Numbered from the stretch's first letter, positions 6,796-14,955 are shown. The stretch: 21,108 nucleotides of DNA from an uncultured Veillonellaceae bacterium (GCA_947254705.1 CAMYCX010000017.1:1-21108); one strand, 5' to 3'. The notes: generated from the sequence alone by a model not told the origin. Made by a program: numbers and translations.

Positions 6796-8097
6796 GTGAA
6801 ATTCGCGAACAAAAAGTGGGGTGCTGCGGCGTTGGCGGCCGTATTGGCACTGGGAATTGCCGGCTGCGGCGGATCCGGAGATACCGCCAAGACAGCGAAC
6901 GGCAAAGTACAGGTCACCTTCTGGCACGTTTATTCGGAAAACTTCGGTGCACCGGCGATCAAGGACATGGTAGAAGAGTTCAATCGTTCGCAGGACAAGA
7001 TCGAAGTCAAAGCGGTCTATAATCCGGACATGTATCCGGGTCTGATGCAGAACCTGCAGGCGGAAGTGGCGGCCGGCAAGTATCCGTCCATGGTGATGAT
7101 CGGTTATAACTATTTAAAATATTTTGATCAAAACTTCCAGTATGTTTCGCCGACGACATTGTGCAAAGAGGTACCGGGCGATGCGGACTATCTCAGCACC
7201 AACTTTATGCCGAACATCTTGGAATTGGCACAGGTAGACGGTCGTCAAGTCGGTGTACCGTACTCCATCAGCGCGCCGATTCTCTATTACAATGCGGATC
7301 TGTATCGACAGGCGGGACTGGATCCCGATCGACCGCCGGTTACCTGGCAGGACGTTCGCGAACAGGCGAAAATCATCAAAGAAAAGACCGGCAACTACGG
7401 TTTTTACATGCAGGAATATCAAGACAACTGGGCGGTACAAGGTCTGCTCGAAAGCAACGGTGCACGCATGTTGTCGGAAGACGGCAAAAAAGCGACATTT
7501 GCTTCGCCGGAAGCAGCGGAAGCATATCAACTGCTGCGCGATATGGTCATCGAAGACAAATCGGCCCTGCACATGGCGGCAGATGAAGGGATTGCCTCGT
7601 TTAGCAGCGGCAAAGTCGGTATCTTGGCCGGATCAAGTGCCAAGATCGGTACGATCTCATCGTCCGTCAATTTTGAATTGCGCGGTGCGACCTATCCTGT
7701 GTTTGAAGGCAAAGAACGTCGCTTGCCGGTCGGCGGGAACTTTATCGCCATTACGGCACAGGATCCTGAAGTACAAAAAGCATCGTGGGAATTCCTTAAA
7801 TTTATCATGAAGAAAGAAAACCTTGCCAAATGGACAGTGGAAACCGGTTATATGCCGCCGCGTCCGGAAGCACGGGAAGACAAAGCGTTGAAAGCGCAAG
7901 TGGAAGCGAGCGAACCGCTCCGCGCCGCATTTGAGGAAATGGATACGTTGGTCTCGTGGGCCGCGTTCCCCGGAGATGTCGGCGTCCGTGCGGAAAAAAT
8001 GTTTGCGGATGCACGTGACCGCATTCTCGGCGGCAAGGCGGCCGTGACGGATGCGTTGCAACAGGCACAGGATGAATTGAATAAATTGCTGAAATGA
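6796..8097 (+). CDS. ABC transporter substrate-binding lipoprotein (UgpB/carbohydrate type)
   Basis: A 433-residue extracytoplasmic solute-binding protein of family 1. The GTG start at 6796 follows AAAGGAGG with 7 bases between; the signal peptide (MKFANKKW then a hydrophobic stretch) ends in the lipobox IAGC with lipidated Cys24. The mature part begins with VQVTFWHVYSENFG, the usual first strand of sugar and glycerol-phosphate binders, and keeps the PVTWQDV and GGNFIAI type segments. It captures substrate outside the membrane for the permeases and ATPase encoded downstream. Order and family resemble ugpBAEC (glycerol-3-phosphate or phosphodiesters), but many sugar importers look the same, so the substrate is open. 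A terminator after the gene should let the binding protein be made in excess. Confidence 0.9.
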   Translation: MKFANKKWGAAALAAVLALGIAGCGGSGDTAKTANGKVQVTFWHVYSENFGAPAIKDMVEEFNRSQDKIEVKAVYNPDMYPGLMQNLQAEVAAGKYPSMVMIGYNYLKYFDQNFQYVSPTTLCKEVPGDADYLSTNFMPNILELAQVDGRQVGVPYSISAPILYYNADLYRQAGLDPDRPPVTWQDVREQAKIIKEKTGNYGFYMQEYQDNWAVQGLLESNGARMLSEDGKKATFASPEAAEAYQLLRDMVIEDKSALHMAADEGIASFSSGKVGILAGSSAKIGTISSSVNFELRGATYPVFEGKERRLPVGGNFIAITAQDPEVQKASWEFLKFIMKKENLAKWTVETGYMPPRPEAREDKALKAQVEASEPLRAAFEEMDTLVSWAAFPGDVGVRAEKMFADARDRILGGKAAVTDALQQAQDELNKLLK

Positions 8098-8106
8098 GCG
8101 TAGCGC

Positions 8107-8135
8107 GGGGACTCGCTTGGCGAGTCCCCCTTTTT
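8107..8135 (+). terminator. Intra-operon terminator after the binding protein
   Basis: GGGGACTCGC-TTG-GCGAGTCCCC is a perfect 10-bp stem followed by C and five T, lying 9 bases after the binding-protein stop. It probably gives partial termination and 3' protection, setting a high ratio of binding protein to permeases. Confidence 0.9.
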
Positions 8136-8162
8136 AGTGAAACAATCTCCTAAGGGGGCATT

Positions 8163-9077
8163 ATGGAAACTGGTTCAAGTCGTACGTTGACTGCCCGCAA
8201 ATGGCAGGAACGTCGATTGGCGATCGTGCTGATTGCGCCGGCGTTAATCGTCTTTCTGTTGTTCATGTTCTGGCCGTTGGTCTATACGGTATATCTCAGC
8301 TTTTTTGAGTGGAATATGGTGTCGCCGAGAATGGTGGCGGTCGGTTTTGACAATTACCTGCGGGTGATGAAGGATCCCGTGATGTGGCAAATCATGCGCA
8401 ATACGGTGATTTATTTATTGCTGTTGGTGTTTTTCTCTTTTGCGGTACCGTATGTCATGGCCTTTGTCAATACATTCCTGATGGACAAAGGAAAGAGCAT
8501 TTATAAAACATTGCTCTTTGTACCCAGTCTGATTTCTCTGGTCGTCGGCGCGATCGTCTTGCAGTGGATTTTCAATCCGTTGACGGGGCCGGTCGGCGCA
8601 CTGGCGTCGATGGTCGGAATCGTGATGCCGACGTGGTCGAAAACGGCGGGTCTGGTTATTTTTGTCATCTCATTGGTGGCGGTATATAAGGCATTCGGTT
8701 ATAATTTCTTGATTTTACTTTCGGGAATGTCGAACGTATCGGATGAATTAATTGAAGCGGCGCGTCTGGAAAAAGCGCCGGCCCGTTCGATTTTCACTAA
8801 GATCGTCGTGCCGCTGACATCCTCGTCCGCGGTCTATATCTTGATTATGTGTATGGTACAGGGGATTCAGTATGTGTTCACACCGATCAAGGTGCTGACA
8901 CAGGGCGGGCCGAACAATGCCAGCTCCAACCTGATCTATCATGCGTATGAAACGGCATTTACCTACTATGAAACGGGGATTTCCTCCGTAGTTTCCGTGG
9001 TGACGCTGATTTTGTTCGTGTTGCTCTTGTTCCTGGAATTCAAATACGTGGAAGAAGAGGTGTACTATGAAAATTAA
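8163..9077 (+). CDS. ABC transporter permease (UgpA/MalF type)
   Basis: A 304-residue integral membrane protein with about six helices, the first at residues 18-46. It is one half of the translocation channel for the importer. The cytoplasmic coupling loop (EAA loop) is at residues 198-218 (EAARLEKAPARSIF, then IVVPL). The usually invariant Gly after EAAxxx is Lys204 here, whereas the partner permease keeps Gly. The ATG follows TAAGGGGGCATT. The next gene starts inside this one with an 11-base overlap, so both permeases should be made in equal amounts. Confidence 0.9.
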   Translation: METGSSRTLTARKWQERRLAIVLIAPALIVFLLFMFWPLVYTVYLSFFEWNMVSPRMVAVGFDNYLRVMKDPVMWQIMRNTVIYLLLLVFFSFAVPYVMAFVNTFLMDKGKSIYKTLLFVPSLISLVVGAIVLQWIFNPLTGPVGALASMVGIVMPTWSKTAGLVIFVISLVAVYKAFGYNFLILLSGMSNVSDELIEAARLEKAPARSIFTKIVVPLTSSSAVYILIMCMVQGIQYVFTPIKVLTQGGPNNASSNLIYHAYETAFTYYETGISSVVSVVTLILFVLLLFLEFKYVEEEVYYEN

Positions 9078-9891
9078 TCGTGCCGAATGGAAATGGCATA
9101 TCTTCTTCCTGTTGGTTTTGGGTGTGATGCTGTATCCGATTCTGTTTGCCGTATCGACCTCGTTCAAGTCGATGCCGGAAGCGTTCAGCGGGGGGATTCA
9201 CCTGATTCCGTACGATCCGACGGCCTCCGCGTATGAGCGGGTACTGGATGTATTGCCCTTTTTCCATATTCTGAGCAATACATTCATTGTGGCCAGTATC
9301 GTTACCGTGTTCAAATTATGCACGGGCGTACTCGCGGCTTATGCGTTCGTTTTTCTCGATTTTCGAGGGAAGAAGTGGATCTACTTTCTGTTAATCAGTA
9401 CCATCTTTATTCCCTTTACCGTGATTATGATTCCGAACTACATTACCCTTTCGAAAATGGGACTTGTGGATAATTTGTTCGGTGTTGCGTTGCCGCAGCT
9501 GGCCGATGCGACGGGGATTTTCCTGTTGCGTCAGCATATGAAGGGGATTCCCAAGGCGTTGATGGAAGTGGCGGATTTGGAAGGCGCCTCGCACCTGTCG
9601 CGCATGCGTTCGATTGTGGTGCCGCTGGTTCGACCGGCGATTTTGTCCATCGGGATCATTTTCTTCATTAACTCCTGGAATGAATACGTCTGGCCGGCGT
9701 TGATGATCAAGAGTCAGGAAAATTACACATTGTCGCTGGCGTTGCAGATGTTTGTCAGCGCCGAAGGCGGAACGGATATTCCGGTGGCAATGGCGGTATC
9801 GACCTTGACGATGCTTTTGCCGCTCTTGTTGTATGCGCTGTGTCAGAAATTTATTATCGGTACGTTTGCCCAGTCGGGTATCAAAGGATAG
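9067..9891 (+). CDS. ABC transporter permease (UgpE/MalG type)
   Basis: A 274-residue membrane protein forming the second half of the channel. The first helix is at about residues 11-31, followed by a periplasmic loop and five more helices. The coupling loop EVADLEGASHLSRM (167-180), followed by IVVPLVRPAI, keeps the conserved Gly173 that contacts the ATPase Q-loop. The start overlaps the end of the upstream permease by 11 bases and has GAAGAGG just upstream. An ATPase gene begins 8 bases after the stop. Confidence 0.92.
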   Translation: MKINRAEWKWHIFFLLVLGVMLYPILFAVSTSFKSMPEAFSGGIHLIPYDPTASAYERVLDVLPFFHILSNTFIVASIVTVFKLCTGVLAAYAFVFLDFRGKKWIYFLLISTIFIPFTVIMIPNYITLSKMGLVDNLFGVALPQLADATGIFLLRQHMKGIPKALMEVADLEGASHLSRMRSIVVPLVRPAILSIGIIFFINSWNEYVWPALMIKSQENYTLSLALQMFVSAEGGTDIPVAMAVSTLTMLLPLLLYALCQKFIIGTFAQSGIKG

Positions 9892-9899
9892 GAGCGAAT

Positions 9900-10994
9900 A
9901 TGGACAGTATCGTATTGGAAAATGTCACCAAACAGTTCGGTGACACGGTGGTCATCGATCAATTGAATTTGCAAGTGCGAAAAGGGGAGCGACTCATTTT
10001 GCTCGGGTCTTCAGGATGCGGAAAATCGACGATTTTACGCATGATCAGCGGTCTGGAAACCATCAGTGGCGGGACGCTGTATTTGAACGGTAAAGTGGCC
10101 AATGACATCGATCCCGGCGATCGCGGCGTTGCGATGGTGTTTCAAAACTATGCCCTGTTTCCGCATATGACGATTGCTGAAAATATTTCGTACGGATTGC
10201 GGATTCGCAAAGTGCCGGAAGACGAAATCCGTCGTCGTATCGATCAGGCGCTTGACCTGTTGCGGTTGTCGGGCTTGGGAGATCGTCGTCCGAAACAGTT
10301 GTCCGGCGGACAGCGGCAGCGTGTCGCGCTGGCTCGTGCATTGGTCAATCAGGCGGAGTTTTTCTTCCTGGATGAACCGTTGTCGAACTTGGACGCACAG
10401 CTGCGTGCCCATGCGCGCAAGGAGTTGGTCAAGATTCATGAAATGTACGGCCAAACGTTCCTGTATGTTACGCATGACCAGATTGAAGCGATGACGGTGG
10501 GGCAACGCATCGCAGTACTCGATCAGGGGAAAGTACAGATGCTGGATACCCCGCAACGGGTATACCATCGTCCGGCCAATCGTTTCGTGGCGACATTTAT
10601 CGGTTCGCCCGCGATGAATATGATTCCCGTGCAACACACCGGCGAAGGGGCGGTATTGAACGGTGTCACGGTGGCACATAGTGAGGCATGGCGCCCGGTG
10701 CTGGCGCAAGCATCCGCCGCACCGACGGAGATGGGCGTTCGGCCCGAGCATGTGGTATTGACGAATGAACCGGCGGCGGGTGCCGTACCCGTTACGGTCG
10801 ACTACGTGGAAGATTACGGCAATCGAGTGGCATATTATTTTACGATCAATGGCGTGGAAGCGGTGGCCGTGTCCCCGACGCATGCCATTTCGCCGGAGGG
10901 ACCGACGTACTGGGTACCGAATGAACGGCGGCTGCATTTCTTTGCCGCGGACGGCGCCAATATCGGTTATCCGTCAGTATGGGAGGAATTGTGA
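9900..10994 (+). CDS. ABC transporter ATPase (UgpC/MalK type)
   Basis: A 364-residue ATP-binding subunit that powers the importer on the cytoplasmic face. Walker A GSSGCGKST is at residues 36-44, Q-loop Gln82 in VFQNYALF, signature LSGGQRQR at 134-141, Walker B FFFLDEP ending at 160, D-loop SNLD, and switch His192 in THD. From about residue 235 there is a C-terminal regulatory TOBE/OB-fold region with MGVRPEHV, as in MalK and UgpC. The ATG at 9900 follows GGATAGGAG and removes 20 residues of a longer open frame that overlaps the permease. The stop TGA overlaps the start of the TIM barrel gene by one base. Confidence 0.94.
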   Translation: MDSIVLENVTKQFGDTVVIDQLNLQVRKGERLILLGSSGCGKSTILRMISGLETISGGTLYLNGKVANDIDPGDRGVAMVFQNYALFPHMTIAENISYGLRIRKVPEDEIRRRIDQALDLLRLSGLGDRRPKQLSGGQRQRVALARALVNQAEFFFLDEPLSNLDAQLRAHARKELVKIHEMYGQTFLYVTHDQIEAMTVGQRIAVLDQGKVQMLDTPQRVYHRPANRFVATFIGSPAMNMIPVQHTGEGAVLNGVTVAHSEAWRPVLAQASAAPTEMGVRPEHVVLTNEPAAGAVPVTVDYVEDYGNRVAYYFTINGVEAVAVSPTHAISPEGPTYWVPNERRLHFFAADGANIGYPSVWEEL

Positions 10995-11800
10995 TGAAGT
11001 ATTATCTCAGTACATTAATCAGCAGCGTGGATCATCGGAACAATCATTTTGAAGATATCGCACGGCAAGTCATGGCGTGGAACGATCCCGACATCGGTGT
11101 GGAAATTGCGGCATTTACGCATGACGATGCCTATTGGCAGCGGGTTGTGTCCTTCATGGACGAGCTGACGTGTCCGTGCACTTTCCACGGACCGTGGATC
11201 GGTGTCGAAGTAACTTCCGATCCGGACAGTGAAGCGGGACAATGGTTGCGCACGGCCTATGGTCGAGTCTTTGATCTGGCGGCCCAACATCATGTCCGTC
11301 ATGTTGTCGTACATTATTCGCAACTGTCGTTTACCGAAGAAGAACATGCACAGGCGCAGGCGCATGCCTATCGTAACTTGGGTGACTTGCTGGACATGGC
11401 GCACGAACGCGGCGTGAACATGGTCATTGAAAATTTGGCACAGCAGGCACACGGCAAGCACTTGTTTACGAATGAAGAATACATGGATTTGTTTGTCCGT
11501 TTCCCGCAGGCGCATGCCATTATCGACATCGGGCATGCCAACGTGAACGGCCTGGACATTGAACGGATGTTGCAAACATACGGCCCGCGCGTGACATCGT
11601 TCCATTTGCACAACAATAACGGTACAGCCGATCAGCATTTGGACATTCATGCACCGGAAGGTACGGCGGACGTGGCGCAGGTAGTTCGCTGGGCGAAACA
11701 ATATACCCCCGACGCCAACCTGGTCTTGGAATATGAGCCGCACGTTACCTTGACACTGCCGCAATTACGCGCACAAATTGAAGAACTTCGCGCATGGTAA
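10994..11800 (+). CDS. Xylose-isomerase-like TIM barrel protein (sugar phosphate isomerase/AP endonuclease 2 fold)
   Basis: A 268-residue single-domain protein. Candidate divalent-metal ligands lie at the ends of successive strands: His65 in FHG, His107 in VVHYS, Glu146 in VIENL, Asp178 and His181 in IDIGH, His204/His206 in FHLHNNNG, His215, and Glu246 in LVLEYEP. This pattern defines the AP-endonuclease-2/xylose-isomerase-like superfamily, which covers isomerases, epimerases and some phosphodiester hydrolases. The ATG shares its A with the TGA stop of the ATPase, and GGAGG lies 7 bases upstream, so translation is coupled. In Ugp operons this slot is often taken by a glycerophosphodiesterase (UgpQ, a different fold), so processing of the imported compound is a reasonable inference. 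The reaction is unknown. Confidence 0.85.
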   Translation: MKYYLSTLISSVDHRNNHFEDIARQVMAWNDPDIGVEIAAFTHDDAYWQRVVSFMDELTCPCTFHGPWIGVEVTSDPDSEAGQWLRTAYGRVFDLAAQHHVRHVVVHYSQLSFTEEEHAQAQAHAYRNLGDLLDMAHERGVNMVIENLAQQAHGKHLFTNEEYMDLFVRFPQAHAIIDIGHANVNGLDIERMLQTYGPRVTSFHLHNNNGTADQHLDIHAPEGTADVAQVVRWAKQYTPDANLVLEYEPHVTLTLPQLRAQIEELRAW

Positions 11801-11804
11801 GATG

Positions 11805-11828
11805 ACACCCGCTACGGCGGGTGTTTTT
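11805..11828 (+). terminator. Terminator of the ABC importer operon
   Basis: ACACCCGC-TACG-GCGGGTGT is a perfect 8-bp stem with a stable tetraloop, followed by TTTT. It starts five bases after the last stop of the operon. Confidence 0.92.
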
Positions 11829-11855
11829 GCGCGGAAAAAGAAAATACAGTACAAT
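11827..11855 (+). promoter_or_regulatory. Promoter of the small protein/crotonase operon
   Basis: -35 TTGCGC (11827-11832) and -10 TACAAT (11850-11855) are separated by exactly 17 bases. The -35 overlaps the T tail of the preceding terminator, a very compact boundary. The ATG follows 21 bases after the -10. Confidence 0.6.
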
Positions 11856-11876
11856 ACAGGTAAAGGAGGGGGCATA

Positions 11877-12215
11877 ATGATTGATTTGCGATGGGGCGAA
11901 CCGATCGGGATTGAACTCGATGGGGAAGGAGACGACGCGGCGATTGTGCAGGAACTCGATGCGCAACGGTTTGCCGTGATCACCGATACCGACGGACGCA
12001 TACCCGAACGGGCGGATGACGAGTTGTATTGGGCGTTGTACGTCGTGGATGAAGCGACGGGAGAAGGCGAATTTCAATGGAGCGTGACGCTGCGTGATGT
12101 CGCGGATTGGCAGTCGTTGGCCGGAGCGGCGCCGGCGGATCCCGAGCATATCATCGAGCGCATGGCGGCACGCCGACAGGAAAATATCGCACGATTTGAA
12201 AAGGAGGGGCAATGA
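11877..12215 (+). CDS. Acidic 112-residue protein of unknown function, coupled to crotonase
   Basis: I do not recognise the family. The ATG at 11877 has AAAGGAGGGGG directly upstream, which rules out a longer in-frame start at 11778 lying in the terminator and TIM barrel gene. The N-terminal part is acidic and beta-like (WGEPIGIELDGEGDD), the middle contains ELYWALYVVDEATGEGEFQWSV, and the C-terminus is helical (ERMAARRQENIARFEKEGQ). There is no signal peptide or membrane segment, so it should be cytoplasmic. The stop TGA overlaps the ATG of the enoyl-CoA hydratase (ATGATG/TGA), so the two are translationally coupled and may work together. This is inference from coupling only. Confidence 0.8.
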   Translation: MIDLRWGEPIGIELDGEGDDAAIVQELDAQRFAVITDTDGRIPERADDELYWALYVVDEATGEGEFQWSVTLRDVADWQSLAGAAPADPEHIIERMAARRQENIARFEKEGQ

Positions 12216-12988
12216 TGGGAGTACGGACAGACGGTTGGGAAAATGTAGCGATTGCGGTACAGGACGGAATCGCCACGGTGCGGGTGAACCGCCCGCAAGC
12301 ATTGAACGCGCTCAATATGGCGACAATGAAAGAGCTGGACGCATTGTTTGCACAACTGGCGACCGCGGACGATATTGATGTAGTGATATTGACCGGCGCG
12401 GGAGATCGGGCATTTGTCGCCGGGGCGGATATTAAGGAAATGGCAAAGATGGATACGATTGCCGGCCGTGATTGGGGAGCCTTCGGGCAGCAAGTGATGC
12501 AACGGATCGAAGACTTGCCGCAGCCGGTGATTGCGGCAGTCAACGGATTTGCACTCGGCGGTGGCTGCGAACTGTCATTGGCGTGCGATATTCGCTATGC
12601 ATCCGACAATGCCAAATTCGGTCAGCCGGAAGTCAAATGGGGCATTTGCGCCGGCTTCGGTGCGAGCCAGCGGCTCGTGCGGGCCATCGGGCCGGCTATG
12701 GCGAAAGAGATGTTGTACACGGCGGATATGATCGATGCACAAGAAGCGTTGCGAATCGGCCTTGTCAATCGGGTATTGCCGCAGGCGGAACTCTTGCCCG
12801 CCGTGTGGGAACTGGCACGCAAGATTCAGGCCAATGCCCGTTTTGCCGTGCGGGCGACCAAGCGCTCGATCCTGCACGGACAGGATATGGACCAACGCGC
12901 AGCCATCGAGCACGAAGCGCAGCTCTTCGGTTTGTGCTTTGCGACGGACGACCAGCGTACGCGCATGGAATCGTTCGGTAAAAAATAA
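12212..12988 (+). CDS. Enoyl-CoA hydratase/crotonase family protein
   Basis: A 258-residue crotonase-fold protein. The oxyanion-hole segments are FVAGADIKE (residues 68-76) and ALGGGCEL (114-121). Both catalytic glutamates of true hydratases are present: Glu120 in GGGCE and Glu140 in FGQPE, 20 residues apart as in the well-studied mitochondrial hydratase. The predicted reaction is reversible hydration of a trans-2-enoyl-CoA, for example crotonyl-CoA in fatty-acid or butyrate-type metabolism. The usual GxxPGxGG turn is altered to GICAGFGAS. Two ATGs (12212 and 12215) follow AAGGAGGGG; either is possible. No other beta-oxidation gene is adjacent, so pathway assignment is open. A large hairpin terminator follows. 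Confidence 0.93.
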   Translation: MMGVRTDGWENVAIAVQDGIATVRVNRPQALNALNMATMKELDALFAQLATADDIDVVILTGAGDRAFVAGADIKEMAKMDTIAGRDWGAFGQQVMQRIEDLPQPVIAAVNGFALGGGCELSLACDIRYASDNAKFGQPEVKWGICAGFGASQRLVRAIGPAMAKEMLYTADMIDAQEALRIGLVNRVLPQAELLPAVWELARKIQANARFAVRATKRSILHGQDMDQRAAIEHEAQLFGLCFATDDQRTRMESFGKK

Positions 12989-13005
12989 CGACATGATCAT
13001 CACGG

Positions 13006-13060
13006 TTGGGGCGAAGATGAATCGACAGGCGTTCGATTCATCTTCACCCCAATATTTTTT
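13006..13060 (+). terminator. Long hairpin terminator after the crotonase gene (related to 18709-18756)
   Basis: A 20-bp stem (arms 13006-13025 and 13033-13052, one C-A mismatch) with arms GGGGCGAAGATGAATCGA and TCGATTCATCTTCACCCC, followed by ATATTTTTT. It begins 18 bases after the crotonase stop. The arm sequence GGGGYGAAGATGAA reappears in the hairpin at 18709-18756. Between this and the next gene (13061-13350) I see only the inverted repeat and promoter listed separately. Confidence 0.8.
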
Positions 13061-13200
13061 GGCAATCGACGAACATACTGCCGACCCGACGGTGATTGTC
13101 GGAGATAGAGTCGCCGGGAGAAAATAAGGAGTATCGACAGATTCCGACGGAGAAGGAGGCGCTGTATACTGGCGTTTTCTGACGGAATTGATTTGTTATA

Positions 13201-13250
13201 TTACCAATGTTTTACAAATGACAATAAATTTAATGAAAAACAATTGGTAA
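13201..13250. promoter_or_regulatory. AT-rich inverted repeat upstream of the lipoprotein/SPFH operon
   Basis: TTACCAATGTTTT (13201-13213) and AAAACAATTGGTAA (13237-13250) form arms of an inverted repeat separated by about 23 bases. It lies 16-65 bases upstream of the predicted -35 (13266). It could be a pair of regulator half-sites or an mRNA-independent DNA structure; no T run follows. Confidence 0.4.
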
Positions 13251-13265
13251 AAGATTGTTAATTAT

Positions 13266-13294
13266 TTGATTTATTTATGAAAATTTGCTAATAT
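13266..13294 (+). promoter_or_regulatory. Promoter of the small ORF and lipoprotein/SPFH operon
   Basis: -35 TTGATT (13266-13271) and extended -10 TGCTAATAT (-10 at 13289-13294), with a 17-base spacer. It is the only good promoter seen upstream of the 13534-18491 gene block. Confidence 0.55.
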
Positions 13295-13350
13295 GAAGTT
13301 GCCAAAATCACAAGGTACTGACTACTATATTTTACGGGAGGTACTGGCTA

Positions 13351-13505
13351 TGGATGCGAAAAGACGTGATATCATCCGCACACACAGGGCTGATTTCACA
13401 TGGGATTTGTTTCGACATGCACTTTTGAAAAGTTTAAATAATAAAATGGATAGCCGATGGATGACCGTTCAAACATGGGGTGTGTTTGAGCGGTCTTTTT
13501 CGTAA
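13351..13505 (+). CDS. Small leader ORF (50 residues), unknown
   Basis: The ORF starts with ATG at 13351 after ACGGGAGG with normal spacing (an in-frame ATG at 13293 lies over the promoter). It encodes a basic polypeptide beginning MDAKRRDIIRTHRADF. Its last 14 codons run through the terminator hairpin 13463-13500, which is unusual for a conserved gene. It may be a leader peptide whose translation controls the terminator in front of the lipoprotein gene, or a chance ORF. No domain is recognised. Confidence 0.4.
13463..13500 (+). terminator. Intrinsic terminator/attenuator ahead of the lipoprotein operon
   Basis: GACCGTTCAAACA (13463-13475) pairs with TGTTTGAGCGGTC (13483-13495) over 13 bp with one T-G wobble, followed by five T. 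It lies between the promoter at 13266-13294 and the first large gene at 13534, so it can act as an attenuator for the whole operon. Confidence 0.8.
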
Positions 13506-13533
13506 GAAAAATAAAAAACAAGGAGGGATATTT

Positions 13534-14955
13534 ATGAAAATAGGCGCAAAGAAAGTCATCGCGTTATTTGCGGTCGTCACATTTGTGATGACCGGTTGCA
13601 GTGCCAATAACGGTAACAACAAGGAAGCCTATTCCGCAGAAAAAAACTTGGCGAAAGGAGTCGCTTGCAGTACGTGCCCGATTGTAGTCAAGGACAGAGA
13701 GGTGTGGAAGGACTTTATCAGTGATGAAAAAGACATCAATTTGGCAATGAATTCTCTTTACGGAATTCATTTTCCGGAAATACTTCTGACATCAAAAGAT
13801 GCCAAAGAGGCCAATGCGGAAATAGAAAAATTGGTCCGAAAAGCGGAAAATGAATATAAAGAAATCAAAAAGAACAGAGCGGAATTAGGGATGGATGATG
13901 AGGATTTGGGGGTGTCTGCCGAATTTTCCGTCTACCAAGATGATGGGGTCGTAAGTGTTTTGCTGACTACTTACGATGGCTATATGACGTATAGGCCAAT
14001 CTACAACACCTATAATTTTTCCCTACCGAACGGGAAACGATTATCGGATAAAGACCTGATGAAAAAGTTCGGATCGGACATCGATTATTTGGCACTGATG
14101 GAAAACAGTATCCATAGGGATTCTGAAGAAAGTAATGCGGTTTTTATGGGAAACGCAGTAAATCATAAATTTTTTAACGCACCGTATCGATTTGAAGGAG
14201 AGACGTATCTCAAGTTGTGGGACGACGTTAAAAAAGGAGATTCCAAAATTTTCTTGGATGAGTGGGGGGATCCGCATTTTCATTACATCAATTTTATACC
14301 GGCGGGCCCCGGATTTTATGAGAGTATCTTGTCGCTGCAAGTGAGTGCTGAAAACCAAAACATATATTCCGACGTCTATCTCAAAATGGCAAAGAAACTG
14401 GGAGTCGATCCCGAGGCCAATGATGCATTTATGATTTTCCTCGGTTATGCACATGACGATGTTTCGGTACGACGGATTTTATCCAAACTGCATGTCTGGG
14501 AAAGAACCTTTATGAAGGAGGGCGAAGCCCCTAAACTGTCATTATGTGTGAAATATAACGAAGAGATACTGTGCGATGAATTGATAGGCGAAGAATACTA
14601 TCTTCTCGTTCCTAAGTGGAAACATGCGGTCGTGAAATTAACCCAGCTCGATCCGGATGCGAACGGCGGCTTAAAGCCGGTGGAAAATTATTATCTTGAT
14701 GATTGCTCCGTGGTAGGACCTACACTGATTTGTCAAAATCGAGGGGAGGGAATCCCCAATGCGAAAATCACACTCAGGTATCGGGATAAAAAAAGGGAAT
14801 TTTCGCCTCTCGTATCTCTGCGGGACGGCACGCCGGTGTTTCCTCCGAAGATCTATGATGCAGGGGATATCCTTGACTGGGATTCCCTTGCGCGGGAGGG
14901 GTTCTATAATGAGAGTTTATATGAGGCCATTCTTTCTCTCATCGGATACGGCTGA
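13534..14955 (+). CDS. Lipoprotein, unknown function, possible DUF3298/RsiV-like C-terminal region
   Basis: A 473-residue secreted lipoprotein. The ATG follows AAGGAGGGA, and the signal peptide (MKIGAKKVIALFAVVTFV) ends in MTGC with lipidated Cys22. Soon after come two cysteines in VACSTCPI (a CxxC pair). Residues about 125-190 contain SVLLTTYDGYMTYRPIYNTY followed by LPNGKRLSDKDLM. This resembles the strand-turn pattern of DUF3298/DUF4163-type extracellular domains (RsiV, PdaC), but the match is by eye and weak. It opens a block of four genes on one strand, with the SPFH, zinc-ribbon and second lipoprotein genes following. A role at the outer face of the membrane with these partners is inferred. 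Composition is more AT-rich than the genes to the left. Confidence 0.8.
   Translation: MKIGAKKVIALFAVVTFVMTGCSANNGNNKEAYSAEKNLAKGVACSTCPIVVKDREVWKDFISDEKDINLAMNSLYGIHFPEILLTSKDAKEANAEIEKLVRKAENEYKEIKKNRAELGMDDEDLGVSAEFSVYQDDGVVSVLLTTYDGYMTYRPIYNTYNFSLPNGKRLSDKDLMKKFGSDIDYLALMENSIHRDSEESNAVFMGNAVNHKFFNAPYRFEGETYLKLWDDVKKGDSKIFLDEWGDPHFHYINFIPAGPGFYESILSLQVSAENQNIYSDVYLKMAKKLGVDPEANDAFMIFLGYAHDDVSVRRILSKLHVWERTFMKEGEAPKLSLCVKYNEEILCDELIGEEYYLLVPKWKHAVVKLTQLDPDANGGLKPVENYYLDDCSVVGPTLICQNRGEGIPNAKITLRYRDKKREFSPLVSLRDGTPVFPPKIYDAGDILDWDSLAREGFYNESLYEAILSLIGYG

Noticed and set aside
10035..10937. 300-codon minus-strand ORF
   Set aside because: It is exactly antisense to the ABC ATPase and is a shadow of its codon pattern.
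12993..13127. Short plus-strand ORF after the crotonase
   Set aside because: It is translated through the terminator hairpin and has no ribosome site.
13136..13190. Imperfect inverted repeat starting ATTCCG and ending CGGAAT
   Set aside because: The inner pairing is poor with several bulges and no T run follows; left unassigned.
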